Shown here: one piece after another, positions 9,799-21,547 of the stretch | Position numbering within the stretch: position 1 is the stretch's first letter | Layout: each line of letters starts with the position of its first letter | From: Paracoccaceae bacterium | GTDB lineage: Bacteria > Pseudomonadota > Alphaproteobacteria > Rhodobacterales > Rhodobacteraceae | Reading direction: 5' to 3' | DNA length: 36,505 nt | NCBI GenBank assembly: GCA_027000645.1 | Contig: JALTNO010000359.1 | Location: 1-36,505, forward strand | Translations under genes and position numbers: made by a program | The notes under the pieces: model-generated | Database searches by the model: none | Told to the model about the DNA's origin: nothing | The model's input: only the letters and a program-made list of their open reading frames with translations

Positions 9799-10917
9799 AT
9801 GAAGATCAGCATCGAACGCGGCGCGCTGCTCAAGGCCGTGTCCCAGGCGCAATCGGTTGTCGAACGCCGAAATACGATACCGATCCTTGCCAACGTGCTG
9901 ATCGAGGCCGAGGACGACTCTGTCCAGTTCCGGGCCACCGACCTGGATATCGAGATCGTGGACAAGGCTCCGGCCCGGGTGGAGCGGCCGGGCGCGACCA
10001 CCGTTTCCGCCACCACCCTGCACGAAATCGTGCGCAAGCTGCCCGATGGTGCGCTTGTGACGCTGACCGCGGACAACGCCGCCGGCAGGCTGTCGGTCGA
10101 GGCGGGGCGGTCGCATTTTTCGCTGGCGACCCTGCCGAAAGAGGATTTCCCGGTGATGGCCTCGTCGGAATACCAGTCGAATTTCAGCGCGCCTGCCCCG
10201 GTGTTGCGGCGGCTGTTCGACAAGTCCCGCTTTGCCATCTCGACCGAGGAGACGCGCTATTATCTGAACGGTGTCTACATGCATGTGGCTGATGCGGATG
10301 GCGGCAAGGTGTTGCGCTGCGTGGCGACCGACGGGCACCGGCTGGCCCGGATCGACGCGGATCTGCCGCCCGGCGCGGCCGACATGCCCGGCGTGATCGT
10401 GCCGCGCAAGACGGTGGGAGAGCTGCGCAAGCTGCTGGATGATGACGACATGGAGATCGCCGTTTCGGTCAGCGAAACCAAGGTGCGTTTTGCCACGCCC
10501 GACATCACCCTGACCTCGAAGGTGATCGACGGCACCTTCCCCGATTACACGCGTGTCATTCCGATGAACAATTCGCGGCGGCTGGAAGTGGACGCGGCCG
10601 AGTTCGCGCAGGCCGTGGACCGGGTGGCCACGGTTTCGTCCGAGCGATCGCGGGCGGTGAAGATGCAGCTTGAGAACGACCGGTTGGTGCTGTCCGTCAA
10701 CGCTCCCGACAGCGGTGCCGCCGAGGAGGAACTGGCCGTCGCCTATGGCGACGAACCGCTCGAGATCGGGTTCAACGCGAAATACCTGCTGGAAATCGCC
10801 AGCCAGGTCGATCGGGAAAATGCCGTGTTCCTGTTCAACTCGTCCGGGGATCCGACCCTGATGCGCGAGGGCAATGACCTGAGCGCGGTTTACGTGGTCA
10901 TGCCGATGCGGGTGTGA
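9799..10917 (+). CDS. dnaN: DNA polymerase III subunit beta (sliding clamp)
   Basis: MKISIERGALLKAVSQAQSVVERRNTIPILANVLIEA ... DPTLMREGNDLSAVYVVMPMRV. Confidence 0.97.
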   Translation: MKISIERGALLKAVSQAQSVVERRNTIPILANVLIEAEDDSVQFRATDLDIEIVDKAPARVERPGATTVSATTLHEIVRKLPDGALVTLTADNAAGRLSVEAGRSHFSLATLPKEDFPVMASSEYQSNFSAPAPVLRRLFDKSRFAISTEETRYYLNGVYMHVADADGGKVLRCVATDGHRLARIDADLPPGAADMPGVIVPRKTVGELRKLLDDDDMEIAVSVSETKVRFATPDITLTSKVIDGTFPDYTRVIPMNNSRRLEVDAAEFAQAVDRVATVSSERSRAVKMQLENDRLVLSVNAPDSGAAEEELAVAYGDEPLEIGFNAKYLLEIASQVDRENAVFLFNSSGDPTLMREGNDLSAVYVVMPMRV

Positions 10918-10935
10918 TCGCGCGTTCCGCGCGAT

Positions 10936-10970
10936 GCCTCCGGCGGGAGTATTTGGGGCAAGAGGAAGGG
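10936..10970 (+). repeat. Extragenic motif gcctccggcgggagtatttggggcaagaggaaggg
   Basis: Resembles the reverse complement of the 1654-1701 units (CCGGGATATTTGCCGGCCAGAAAA). Confidence 0.5.
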
Positions 10971-10977
10971 GCTGGCG

Positions 10978-12078
10978 ATGGCCTTGGCCCTGACGCAGCT
11001 GGTGGTTTCGCAATTCCGGTCGCATGACGTGGCGCGCCTGTCGCTGGATGGGCGGCCGGTCGTGATCTTCGGCCCGAACGGGGCGGGAAAGACCAACCTG
11101 CTGGAGGCCGTTTCCCTGTTTTCGCCGGGGCGTGGGCTGCGGCGGGCCAGTGCGGCCGAAATGGTGCGCCGGCCCGGCGGCGAGGGCTGGAAGCTGGCGG
11201 GCGTTCTGCGGGCGGCGGGGCGGTTTCATGAAATCGAGACCTGGTCCGAAGGCGGCGCTGCCCGGCAGGTGCGGATTGATGGAAAGGCGGCAAGCCAGCT
11301 GGCGCTGGGGCGGATCGTGCGGGTTCTGTGGCTGGTGCCGTCCATGGATCGTCTATGGATCGAGGGCGCCGAAGGGCGGCGGCGGTTTCTGGACCGGGTT
11401 GCGATGAGTTTCGATCCCGACCATGCAGAGGCCGTGCTGGCGTGGGAAAAGGCCATGCGCGAGCGCAACCGGCTGCTGAAGGACCAGGTGACCGATGGCG
11501 GCTGGTATGATGCGCTTGAGGCGCAGATGGCGGTCGCGGGGCGGCGCATCCACGAGGGGCGGGAGGCGGCGCTGGCCTTGCTGGCCGAGGCCCAGGCGCG
11601 GGCCGAGACCGCCTTTCCCGCGGCCGACCTGGCCCTTGTTCAGGCCGAGGGAGAGATGCCCGGTGACGAGGAGGCCCTGCGCGCGGCGCTTGCCGAAAGC
11701 CGCCGGCGGGATCTGATGGCAGGGCGGACCCTGATCGGGACGCATCGCAGCGATCTGCGGGCGGTCTATGCGGCCAAGGGGGTGGCGGCGGCGCAATGTT
11801 CCACCGGAGAGCAGAAGGCGCTTCTGGTTTCTCTGATCCTTGCCAATGCGCGGGCTCTTGCGGAGCGGACGGGGGACCCTCCGATCCTGCTTCTGGACGA
11901 GGTGGCCGCGCATCTGGACGAGCAGCGGCGCGCCGCGCTGTTCGACGAGATCTGCGCGCTGGGGGCGCAGGCCTGGATGACCGGCACCGGGGCGGAGCTG
12001 TTCGGGGGGCTTGAGGGGCGGGCGCAATGGTTCGAGGTAACCGAGGCCGGCGGTCTTTCCGTGCTGCGGGCGGCGTGA
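10978..12078 (+). CDS. recF: DNA replication/repair protein RecF
   Basis: FGPNGAGKTNLLEAVSLFSPGRGLRRA, GEQKALLVSLILANARAL, PPILLLDEVAAHLDEQRRAALFDEI. Confidence 0.95.
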   Translation: MALALTQLVVSQFRSHDVARLSLDGRPVVIFGPNGAGKTNLLEAVSLFSPGRGLRRASAAEMVRRPGGEGWKLAGVLRAAGRFHEIETWSEGGAARQVRIDGKAASQLALGRIVRVLWLVPSMDRLWIEGAEGRRRFLDRVAMSFDPDHAEAVLAWEKAMRERNRLLKDQVTDGGWYDALEAQMAVAGRRIHEGREAALALLAEAQARAETAFPAADLALVQAEGEMPGDEEALRAALAESRRRDLMAGRTLIGTHRSDLRAVYAAKGVAAAQCSTGEQKALLVSLILANARALAERTGDPPILLLDEVAAHLDEQRRAALFDEICALGAQAWMTGTGAELFGGLEGRAQWFEVTEAGGLSVLRAA

Positions 12079-12131
12079 CGCGAAGCGTGCGGATCGGCGC
12101 AGTTCCGGGGCACAAAATCTGGGGCTTCGGC

Positions 12132-12160
12132 GTGACATTCCCCCCCACGGTTCGTATATA
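12132..12160 (+). promoter_or_regulatory. Candidate sigma70 promoter for gyrB (GTGACA-N17-TATATA)
   Basis: -35-like GTGACA at 12132-12137, 17-nt spacer, TATATA at 12155-12160, 28 nt before the gyrB ATG. Confidence 0.6.
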
Positions 12161-12161
12161 G

Positions 12162-14606
<2,445 letters not shown>

Positions 14607-14772
14607 GCCGCTCTCCGGTGCCGGGAAAGCCTGCGTGCATGGTCCCTGGTGAATCCAAGGCGCGTTTCCACGGGGATCATGTCGATCGTGACACGGGCTT
14701 GCGCCGCATTCCACGCCGCATTCCACAAGGGCAGTTCGGGTTCGACCGATATCGAAGTTGACCTGATCGCCG

Positions 14773-15279
14773 TCATTTGTCCTGCCGCATGATATCTTCG
14801 ATCAGCACGGCATCGACGAACTCCCCCAGTTCGCGTCGGGCGACCTTCGTCAGTTCCGCCTTGAGAGACTGAAGTGCGGTCGTGTTGGTGAACGCGCCGG
14901 CAAATCCACCCGTGTTGGAATAATCGAACAGGACTTCGAGAAAGGAATCCCTCAGTTTCGGCTGTCTGGCGAAAATGTCCTCCTGATGTCCGGGGCTGGT
15001 TTCGATACTGATGGTCAGTACGACCAGGGACCGGATTTTTCCCCTTTCGATCACGGGCACCACGAACTGGTTGGCGAGTCTCACATATTCCTTTTCTTCC
15101 GGCCCTTCCTTGCCATCTGTTGGGATTCCCTTTTCTGCGCCCTTCTCCAAAGTCTTGCTGTCGGGAGCAGTTGTCGCGTCCCCCGCGGGAATGCCGGATT
15201 TCTCCATGAACAGCGCAGTCGAGGCTCCGGCAGCCATGCCCAGGAGAAGAAAGACGACTGGAACGAGTTTTGCGATCAT
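14773..15279 (-). CDS. fliL: FliL-like flagellar basal body-associated protein
   Basis: N-terminal TM (MIAKLVPVVFLLLGMAAGASTALF), FliL-like periplasmic domain (VVLTISIETSPG...LRDSFLEVLFDYSNTGGF), directly after flgH. Confidence 0.7.
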   Translation of the reverse strand: MIAKLVPVVFLLLGMAAGASTALFMEKSGIPAGDATTAPDSKTLEKGAEKGIPTDGKEGPEEKEYVRLANQFVVPVIERGKIRSLVVLTISIETSPGHQEDIFARQPKLRDSFLEVLFDYSNTGGFAGAFTNTTALQSLKAELTKVARRELGEFVDAVLIEDIMRQDK

Positions 15280-15284
15280 GGGCT

Positions 15285-16016
15285 TCAGAACGGCAGAACC
15301 GCATCGAGTATCTGTTGTCCGTACCGGGGTTGCTGAACGTCGGTGATCTGCCCGCGGCCGCCATAGGAAATCCGGGCCGAGGCGATCTTGTCATAGGTCA
15401 CCTCGTTCTGGCGCGAGATGTCCTCGGGCCGCACGAATCCCGAAACCAGAAGTTCTCTCATTTCGAAATTCACGCGGATCTCCTGCGACCCGGAAATCGA
15501 AAGGACACCGTTGGGCAGAACGTCAACCACCGTTGCGGCAATCCGGAGCGTGAGTTTTTCCTTCCGCTTCACCGATCCCTTCCCGCTCGATCGGCTTTGC
15601 GAGTCGATGGCAACCGCGTTGGCCATGGTCGCACCGTCCGGAAACGCGCGCTCCAGCCGTTGCGGGACGCCGAAAAGTTGCGGAACGCCCAGGCTTTCAG
15701 ATCCGGTTCGCGAACGACTGGTGTCGTTCGATATCTCGGCCTTTTCATCGATTTCGACGACCACGGTCAGGATGTCGCCTTTCCTGAGAGCGCGCCGGTC
15801 GCCCAGGAGGGAGTTGCGCTCCCCGCTCCAGAGGGATGACCGGAAGGCGCCACCCACGGGTTGCCCATAGCGCGGCAGGCCGGGCCACATCATGGCGACA
15901 CGTTCTGCGGACTCGTCCGTCGGCGAAAAGCCGGGAGGCTTGCCAAGATGATCTGCGCGGCTACAGGCCGAAAGCAGAAGAACCGTTGCGCAGAGTACGA
16001 GGATATTCCGCATCAT
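15285..16016 (-). CDS. flgH: Flagellar basal body L-ring protein FlgH
   Basis: Lipobox LLLSACS, SLWSGERNSLLGDRRALRKGDILTVVVEIDEKAEISN, VDVLPNGVLSISGSQEIRVNFE. Confidence 0.93.
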   Translation of the reverse strand: MMRNILVLCATVLLLSACSRADHLGKPPGFSPTDESAERVAMMWPGLPRYGQPVGGAFRSSLWSGERNSLLGDRRALRKGDILTVVVEIDEKAEISNDTSRSRTGSESLGVPQLFGVPQRLERAFPDGATMANAVAIDSQSRSSGKGSVKRKEKLTLRIAATVVDVLPNGVLSISGSQEIRVNFEMRELLVSGFVRPEDISRQNEVTYDKIASARISYGGRGQITDVQQPRYGQQILDAVLPF

Positions 16017-16429
16017 CTGACCTCGACGGTTCCGTTCGGCGTGACCAGGCCGACCACGGTGGAACGTGACATCGTGTTCATGACGCGCAGGGAGTCCCCG
16101 GTGGAAGCGCGCCCGAGCGCCCGCCCCTCGGCGGTGATGCTCAGGCCGTTCTTCCGAAAACGGATGATCACCAGGTCGTTCGGTTTCACGATCGACACTG
16201 GCCCCACGTCACGCGGCATGATCGGGCGGCCGGGATAGATGGTGCGCCTGGCCTCTAGGCCGACGACCTTGGCCGGGTCGGAGAACGCCCCCTCGCGCCG
16301 CTTGTCGCCAAGTGCCACATCCTCCGGTTTCACGATTTCCTGCGCCCGGATCATCCGCACCGCGACAACCGATTGAGCGAATGCCGGGGTGGAAAGGAGG
16401 AGCAGGAGAACGAAGGTCAACCGCCTCAT
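16013..16429 (-). CDS. flgA: Flagellar basal body P-ring formation protein FlgA
   Basis: SAF-like domain, signal peptide, RRTIYPGRPIMPRDVGPVSIVKPNDLVIIRFRKNGLSITAEGRAL; 4-nt overlap with flgH. Confidence 0.85.
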   Translation of the reverse strand: MRRLTFVLLLLLSTPAFAQSVVAVRMIRAQEIVKPEDVALGDKRREGAFSDPAKVVGLEARRTIYPGRPIMPRDVGPVSIVKPNDLVIIRFRKNGLSITAEGRALGRASTGDSLRVMNTMSRSTVVGLVTPNGTVEVR

Positions 16430-17214
16430 CAGCGCACCTGCGTGGTCGTGCCAAGCATCTGGTCCACGGCGGACAGAACCTTGGCATTCATTTCATAGCC
16501 GCGCTGGGCTTCGATCAACTCGGTCACTTCGCGCACAGCGTCCACGGAACTGTCTTCGAGATATCCCTGGCGGAGCACGCCGAGTCCGTCCTCTCCGGGC
16601 GATGATACGAGCGGTGGCCCCGATGCCTCGGTTTCGGTGAACAGGTTGCTGCCCATGGCCTCGAGCCCCTTCGGGTTGGTGAACCCGGCAAGAACGAGTT
16701 GACCGAGCAACTGGCCTTCCACCGCATCGCTGAAATAGGCGTAAACCTCGCCGGCGGCGTTGATCGAAATGCTGCGGGCGTCGTTCGGAATGACGATTTC
16801 CGGAGAAACGGGGTAGCCTTCCGAGGTTACGATGACGCCTTCGGGAGAGCGCTTCAGACTTCCGTCCCGGGTATAGGCGGTCTGGCCGGATGGCAGGGTG
16901 ACCTCCAGATAACCGGTCCCTTCGATGGCGATGTCGAGATCCTGTCCGGTTTCGGACAGCGCGCCCTGGGAGAGGTTGATCGACACCGCGACCGGGCGCA
17001 CCCCCATTCCCAGCTGGATGCCCGTCGGCAGCACGGTGCCGTCGGCGGCGTTGACCGTGCCTGCGCGGGATATCTGCTGATACAGAAGGTCGGTAAACTC
17101 GATTCTGCGCGGGTTGTAGCCGGTGGTGTTCATGTTGGCGAGGTTGTTCGAGATGGTTTCGACGCGCAGTTGCTGCGCGCTCATCCCGGTTGCGGCGATG
17201 GAAAGGGCTCGCAT
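16429..17214 (-). CDS. flgG: Flagellar basal-body rod protein FlgG
   Basis: MRALSIAATGMSAQQLRVETISNNLANMNTTGYNPRRIEFTDLLYQ ... EVTELIEAQRGYEMNAKVLSAVDQML. Confidence 0.95.
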   Translation of the reverse strand: MRALSIAATGMSAQQLRVETISNNLANMNTTGYNPRRIEFTDLLYQQISRAGTVNAADGTVLPTGIQLGMGVRPVAVSINLSQGALSETGQDLDIAIEGTGYLEVTLPSGQTAYTRDGSLKRSPEGVIVTSEGYPVSPEIVIPNDARSISINAAGEVYAYFSDAVEGQLLGQLVLAGFTNPKGLEAMGSNLFTETEASGPPLVSSPGEDGLGVLRQGYLEDSSVDAVREVTELIEAQRGYEMNAKVLSAVDQMLGTTTQVR

Positions 17215-17232
17215 CTGGGGCCTCCTGAAGCG

Positions 17233-17949
17233 TTACTTGAGCATGGAATCGACGGCCTTTCGGATCCGCCGGTCTTCGGCGTCGAGAAAGCTCTGGCCCA
17301 GCTCGTAGGCGCGCTGGACCTCGATCATTCGCGCCATCTGCTGGATCGCATCGACATTCGACTTTTCGAGAAACCCCTGGAGAACCCGGGGCGACTCGAC
17401 AGGGGCGGGGTCGCCGGCGGTGCGGAACAGAACGCCATCCTGCCGGGTCAGCTGGCTGGGTGTTTCGGGTTCGAACACGCCGATCTGACCCAGAACGCCC
17501 CCCTGTGCCGCGATCGTGCCGTCAGCCGAAATGCGTACCGGCCCGGCATCCGGCGGGATGAAAATGGGGGCGCCACCCGCGTCCATGACCCGGTAACCGT
17601 CCGGATTGACAAGATCTCCCTCGGCGTTGGGCGAGAAATTCCCCGCCCGTGTCAGACGCGGCCCCTCCGGTGTTTCCACCATGAAGAAGCCGCGTCCCTC
17701 GATCGCCAGGTCAAAATGCCCGCCGGTAGGGGTGAGCGCCCCCTGCGCGAGCGAGGTTTCGCGCACCCGTGCGGCACCCATGGACATGGAGGGCAGGCCG
17801 GGGTCCGCCCGGCGCACGAATTCCGAGAATACCAGGCCCTCCTGGCGATATCCGGGGGTTGCGGCGTTGGCGATGTTGTTGGCGATGATCTGCATTTCCC
17901 GCATCAAACCCGACTGGCGGGACAGGGCGGGCAGTCCGAAGGTTCCCAT
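17233..17949 (-). CDS. flgF: Flagellar basal-body rod protein FlgF
   Basis: MREMQIIANNIANAATPGYRQEGLVFSEFV ... QQMARMIEVQRAYELGQSFLDAEDRRIRKAVDSML; start MGTFGLPALS. Confidence 0.88.
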   Translation of the reverse strand: MGTFGLPALSRQSGLMREMQIIANNIANAATPGYRQEGLVFSEFVRRADPGLPSMSMGAARVRETSLAQGALTPTGGHFDLAIEGRGFFMVETPEGPRLTRAGNFSPNAEGDLVNPDGYRVMDAGGAPIFIPPDAGPVRISADGTIAAQGGVLGQIGVFEPETPSQLTRQDGVLFRTAGDPAPVESPRVLQGFLEKSNVDAIQQMARMIEVQRAYELGQSFLDAEDRRIRKAVDSMLK

Positions 17950-18221
17950 CACGACGCTCCTGCAATCAGGGGAATAATCTGGTCCTGGAAGAAAGAGACC
18001 AGCAATCGGCTCATGAATTCCATGGAGACCCAGAACACCAGGACGATGGCGGCCAGTTTCGGGGCGAAGGTCAGGGTCAGTTCCTGAATGGTGGTCAAGG
18101 CCTGGAACAGACCGATCACCACGCCGGTCACCAGCGCCGCCAGCAGGATCGGCAGCGACAGCATCACCGCCAGCCACAGCCCCTGGCGGAGCAGGTCGAA
18201 GAATGCGCCGTCGGTGAGCAT
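17949..18221 (-). CDS. fliQ: Flagellar export apparatus protein FliQ
   Basis: 90 aa, two TM helices, LPILLAALVTGVVIGLFQALTTIQELTLTFAPKLAAI; TGATG coupling to flgF. Confidence 0.93.
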   Translation of the reverse strand: MLTDGAFFDLLRQGLWLAVMLSLPILLAALVTGVVIGLFQALTTIQELTLTFAPKLAAIVLVFWVSMEFMSRLLVSFFQDQIIPLIAGAS

Positions 18222-18222
18222 G

Positions 18223-18513
18223 TCACACCGGCATCCTGAGGATTTCCTGATAGGCCTCGACCACCTTGTTGCGGACGGTAACGGCGGTCTCCACCGCCAG
18301 TTCCGTCTGTGCCAGCGCCATGACCAGGGACTGTGTATCGGCGGTCCCGGCCATGGCGCCGATGGCCGTATTTTCGGCCACGCGCAGGGTGGCGGCGAAA
18401 TCGCGGGCGGCGGCGTCGATCTTCTGCCCGAAATTTCCCGAACCGGCCGCCGGTTCCGTGGCCGGCCGCGACGACGTATAGTTCCGGATTGCGGAAAAGC
18501 TGCTGACGTCCAT
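18223..18513 (-). CDS. fliE: Flagellar hook-basal body complex protein FliE
   Basis: C-terminal LAQTELAVETAVTVRNKVVEAYQEILRMPV; context. Confidence 0.9.
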   Translation of the reverse strand: MDVSSFSAIRNYTSSRPATEPAAGSGNFGQKIDAAARDFAATLRVAENTAIGAMAGTADTQSLVMALAQTELAVETAVTVRNKVVEAYQEILRMPV

Positions 18514-18525
18514 TCTGGATTTCCC

Positions 18526-18921
18526 CTATCTGCGAAGAAGGTCGAGCAGCGCCGCGGACATCGCACGCGTCTGCTCGAACATCTTCAGGTTGGCTTCGTA
18601 GCTGCGTTGCGCTTCGCGCGCGTCTGCGATCTCGATCATCAGATCGACATTGGAACCCCGGTAATATCCGTTCTCGTCCGCCAGCGGGTGGGACGGGTCG
18701 TAGATATTCTGCGGCTGCGCCGGGTCGAGCCGTACCCGGCCGGCGCGAACGAGGGTTTCGCCCGACGGTCCGCGCTCGACCTCGAACGGGATCACCTTGC
18801 GCCGGTATCCCGGCGTGTCGGCGTTCGAGATGTTTTCGGATATGTGCAGAAGCCGCTGCGACTGCGCGCGCAAACCGCTGGCCGAGACGGCGAGGGCCGA
18901 TGAAAAATCACTCATGCCCAC
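18526..18921 (-). CDS. flgC: Flagellar basal-body rod protein FlgC
   Basis: SGLRAQSQRLLHISENISNADTPGYRRKVIPFE ... VDLMIEIADAREAQRSYEANLKMFEQTRAMSAALLDLLR; start may be the ATG at 18915. Confidence 0.92.
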   Translation of the reverse strand: MGMSDFSSALAVSASGLRAQSQRLLHISENISNADTPGYRRKVIPFEVERGPSGETLVRAGRVRLDPAQPQNIYDPSHPLADENGYYRGSNVDLMIEIADAREAQRSYEANLKMFEQTRAMSAALLDLLRR

Positions 18922-18924
18922 CCC

Positions 18925-19311
18925 CTACACACGCCCGAGACTGCTGCGCAGGATGTTCAGCGAGGATCGGTAGATCGCCAGCGCGCGGTCGTGTTCGCTC
19001 CGGATTTCGGCGGCCTTGACCATCTCTTCTTCCAGGGAAACGGTATTGCGGCCCGGTTCGAACATGGACCGGGCTTCGAATTCGTCCCATTGCAGACCGC
19101 CATTGCCGGCGCCGTTCAGGTGAGCGGGGCGGCTGGCACGCATGGCAAATTCCCCGGTACCGGAGACGAGATCCGGGAACGGGGCGATGTCGCGCGCCCG
19201 ATAGCCGGGCGTGTCGGCATTGGCGATGTTCCTGGCAACGACGGTCTGGCGGTATGCGGCATGTTCGGCCATCGCACGCGCCATGTTGAAAACGTTCAGC
19301 GTGTTGAACAT
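18925..19311 (-). CDS. flgB: Flagellar basal-body rod protein FlgB
   Basis: MARAMAEHAAYRQTVVARNIANADTPGYRARDIAPF; start assigned at MFNTLNVF (longer ORF reaches 19338). Confidence 0.88.
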   Translation of the reverse strand: MFNTLNVFNMARAMAEHAAYRQTVVARNIANADTPGYRARDIAPFPDLVSGTGEFAMRASRPAHLNGAGNGGLQWDEFEARSMFEPGRNTVSLEEEMVKAAEIRSEHDRALAIYRSSLNILRSSLGRV

Positions 19312-19397
19312 CGGGGCTTCTCCCTCGATCGGTTTCAATCAAGGCTTAACCCCGATTCGTTTAGAAACCGTTTGCGCGAATTCTTGCGGAGGCGGCG

Positions 19398-20738
19398 ATG
19401 GTTCTCGATCTGGACATTCTGAAGGCCCATCTGGGATCGGCCCGGATCGCGCGCCCGCTGGGGCGCGTGGCCGCGGTGCGGGACGGGCTGATTCTGGTGT
19501 CCGGGCTGGAGCGGCGAGCGGCGGTCGGAGACCGGCTGCTCTTGCGCCGGGGATGCGGGCCGTTGGGGGGAGAGGTGCTTCAGATCGACGATCTGGGGAT
19601 CAGGATGCTGCCGGATGCCGCTCCGGACGGGGTGGCGGTCGCAGATGCGGTCCTTCTGGAAGGTCGGGCCACGTTCTGCCCGTCCGATGCCTGGATCGGG
19701 CGCATCGTCGATCCTTGCGGCCGGGCACTGGATGGCAGGCCTCTGGCCAGGGGCGGGCAGGCGCGCGAGATGGTGGCGCCGCCGCCGCCGGCCGCCTTGC
19801 GCCGGGGGATGGGTGAGCGGCTGCCGACCGGGCTTGCCGTTCTCGACACCATGCTGCCCATCGTCCGGGGGCAGCGCGTCGGCCTGTTCGCGGGGTCGGG
19901 GGTCGGCAAGTCCAGCCTGCTGGCACATCTGGCGCGCCAAATGGAGGCGGATGTGGTCGTCCTCGCCCTGATCGGTGAGCGCGGGCGCGAGGTCAACGAT
20001 TTTGTGCACAAGGTGCTGGGCCGCGACGGGATGGCCCGCACGGTCGTGGTGGCGGCCACCTCGGACCAGTCGGCCCTGACCCGGCGGCGCTGCGGCTGGG
20101 CGGCGATGGCGGTGGCGGAACATTTCCGCGACAGCGGTCGCAACGTGCTGCTTCTGGTCGATTCGGTGACCCGGTTCGCCGAAGCGCATCGCGAGGTGGC
20201 GGTTGCCGCGGGCGAAGGCGCTGCGCTGCGCGGGTTTCCACCGTCACTCACGCCCCAGATCACCGGCTTGTGCGAACGCGCGGGCCCCGGTGCGGACGGG
20301 CAGGGCGACATCACCGCCATCTTCAGCGTCCTTGTGGCCGGGTCGGACATGGACGAGCCGGTGGCCGACATCCTGCGCGGGGTTCTGGACGGGCATGTGG
20401 TGCTGGACCGCGATATCGCCGAACGCGGGCGCTATCCGGCCATCGACGTGGGGCGGTCGGTCTCGCGCAGCCTTCCCGATGCCGCCAGCGAAGAGGAAAA
20501 CCGGATCATCGCCGAGGCACGCCGCCTTCTGGGCGCCTATGAGCAGTCCGAGGTGATGATCCGGGCCGGGCTCTATCAGGCCGGGGCCGATCCTGTGCTT
20601 GACCAGGCCGTTCGCGCCTGGCCTGATCTGGATGCCTTCTTTGCCCGGACCGACACCGATGGCATCGCTGCCAGTTTCCAGCGGTTGCAACTGATCCTGC
20701 GCCGCTCGGCCGCAGGGCAGGAGGCGCGCCACCCGTGA
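19398..20738 (+). CDS. fliI: Flagellum-specific ATP synthase FliI
   Basis: GLFAGSGVGKSSLLAHLARQ Walker A, ALIGERGREVNDFV, VLLLVDSVTRFAEAHREVAVAAGE, ERAGPGADGQGDITAIFSVLVAGSDMDEPVAD. Confidence 0.95.
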   Translation: MVLDLDILKAHLGSARIARPLGRVAAVRDGLILVSGLERRAAVGDRLLLRRGCGPLGGEVLQIDDLGIRMLPDAAPDGVAVADAVLLEGRATFCPSDAWIGRIVDPCGRALDGRPLARGGQAREMVAPPPPAALRRGMGERLPTGLAVLDTMLPIVRGQRVGLFAGSGVGKSSLLAHLARQMEADVVVLALIGERGREVNDFVHKVLGRDGMARTVVVAATSDQSALTRRRCGWAAMAVAEHFRDSGRNVLLLVDSVTRFAEAHREVAVAAGEGAALRGFPPSLTPQITGLCERAGPGADGQGDITAIFSVLVAGSDMDEPVADILRGVLDGHVVLDRDIAERGRYPAIDVGRSVSRSLPDAASEEENRIIAEARRLLGAYEQSEVMIRAGLYQAGADPVLDQAVRAWPDLDAFFARTDTDGIAASFQRLQLILRRSAAGQEARHP

Positions 20739-20774
20739 GCAAGCCGGCGCCGGTACCGCCGCCGGAGGGGGAGC

Positions 20775-21413
20775 TCAGCGGATCGGGGCGAAGATGGCGT
20801 CCTTCAGCCGGCAGTCGCGGGCCACATCCGGCCCGCAGGGCACCGGGTCGAGATCCCTGCCCAGGCAGATGCGCGCTTCCTGGATATGGCCGTCGCGGCA
20901 GGTTATGGTGATCATGTCGGGCGACAGGTCGGGGTTTGCCCGGAGGAAGGCCTCTTCGACGACGCTGGCCGGCAGCCTGACCGCGCGGTCGAGCCGGCGG
21001 AATATCGCGGGCCGCCTGATGCTGTCATAGGCGCGGCGGGACAGGGCGAAATAGTCCCGCGCGCTCAGCCCGGTGCAGCTTCCGTGTTTTTTCCACTGAT
21101 ACCAGGCAAGCCCGGAACTGCCCATGATATCCGCCATTTCGCGGGTCATCGCGCGGGATGGCGGGGGAAGGGGTGTGCGACAGAATTCCGGCCAGCCGCG
21201 CCGATATTGCGGCCAGAGCCCGTGCAGGGTCCAGCCCATGCCGCGCCCCGGGGCGCATTGATCGGCGCCCTGCGCATCGCCTGTGGTGACGCACCAGTTG
21301 GGCGACCAGCCAAGCGACAGGACGAAATAGTCGAAATCGCCCGCGCGCCCGTCGTCCCGGGCCGGTGCGGGCTGGCCGGCAAGCAGCAAGAGCACGATCA
21401 GAACCCGGTGCAT
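20775..21413 (-). CDS. Ribonuclease T2 family protein, secreted
   Basis: Signal peptide; both T2 motifs WTLHGLWPQY and WKKHGSC. Confidence 0.92.
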   Translation of the reverse strand: MHRVLIVLLLLAGQPAPARDDGRAGDFDYFVLSLGWSPNWCVTTGDAQGADQCAPGRGMGWTLHGLWPQYRRGWPEFCRTPLPPPSRAMTREMADIMGSSGLAWYQWKKHGSCTGLSARDYFALSRRAYDSIRRPAIFRRLDRAVRLPASVVEEAFLRANPDLSPDMITITCRDGHIQEARICLGRDLDPVPCGPDVARDCRLKDAIFAPIR

Positions 21414-21547
21414 TCGCCTCTTTCCTTATCGGTTCGGGGCGACTATATAAGCCTCAAGTTCCCCGACAACGGAAACCCGTTCCGGAGCCACCTCCGGGAC
21501 CGCCGATTTCAGGCGACGGGGAAGATGTGCTCGAAGGAGATGAACGC

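Noticed and set aside
9232-11229. 665-aa ORF on - strand
   Set aside because: Antisense to dnaA/dnaN/recF; low-complexity His/Arg/Gly-rich translation with no recognisable domain.
19346-19363. Possible CtrA site (TTAAC...TTTA) in the flgB-fliI divergent region
   Set aside because: Spacing between half-sites is 10 nt and the second half is not TTAA; it does not match TTAA-N7-TTAA.
21444-21449. TATATA box upstream of the TrcR-type gene
   Set aside because: No acceptable -35 element at 16-18 nt; promoter not supported.
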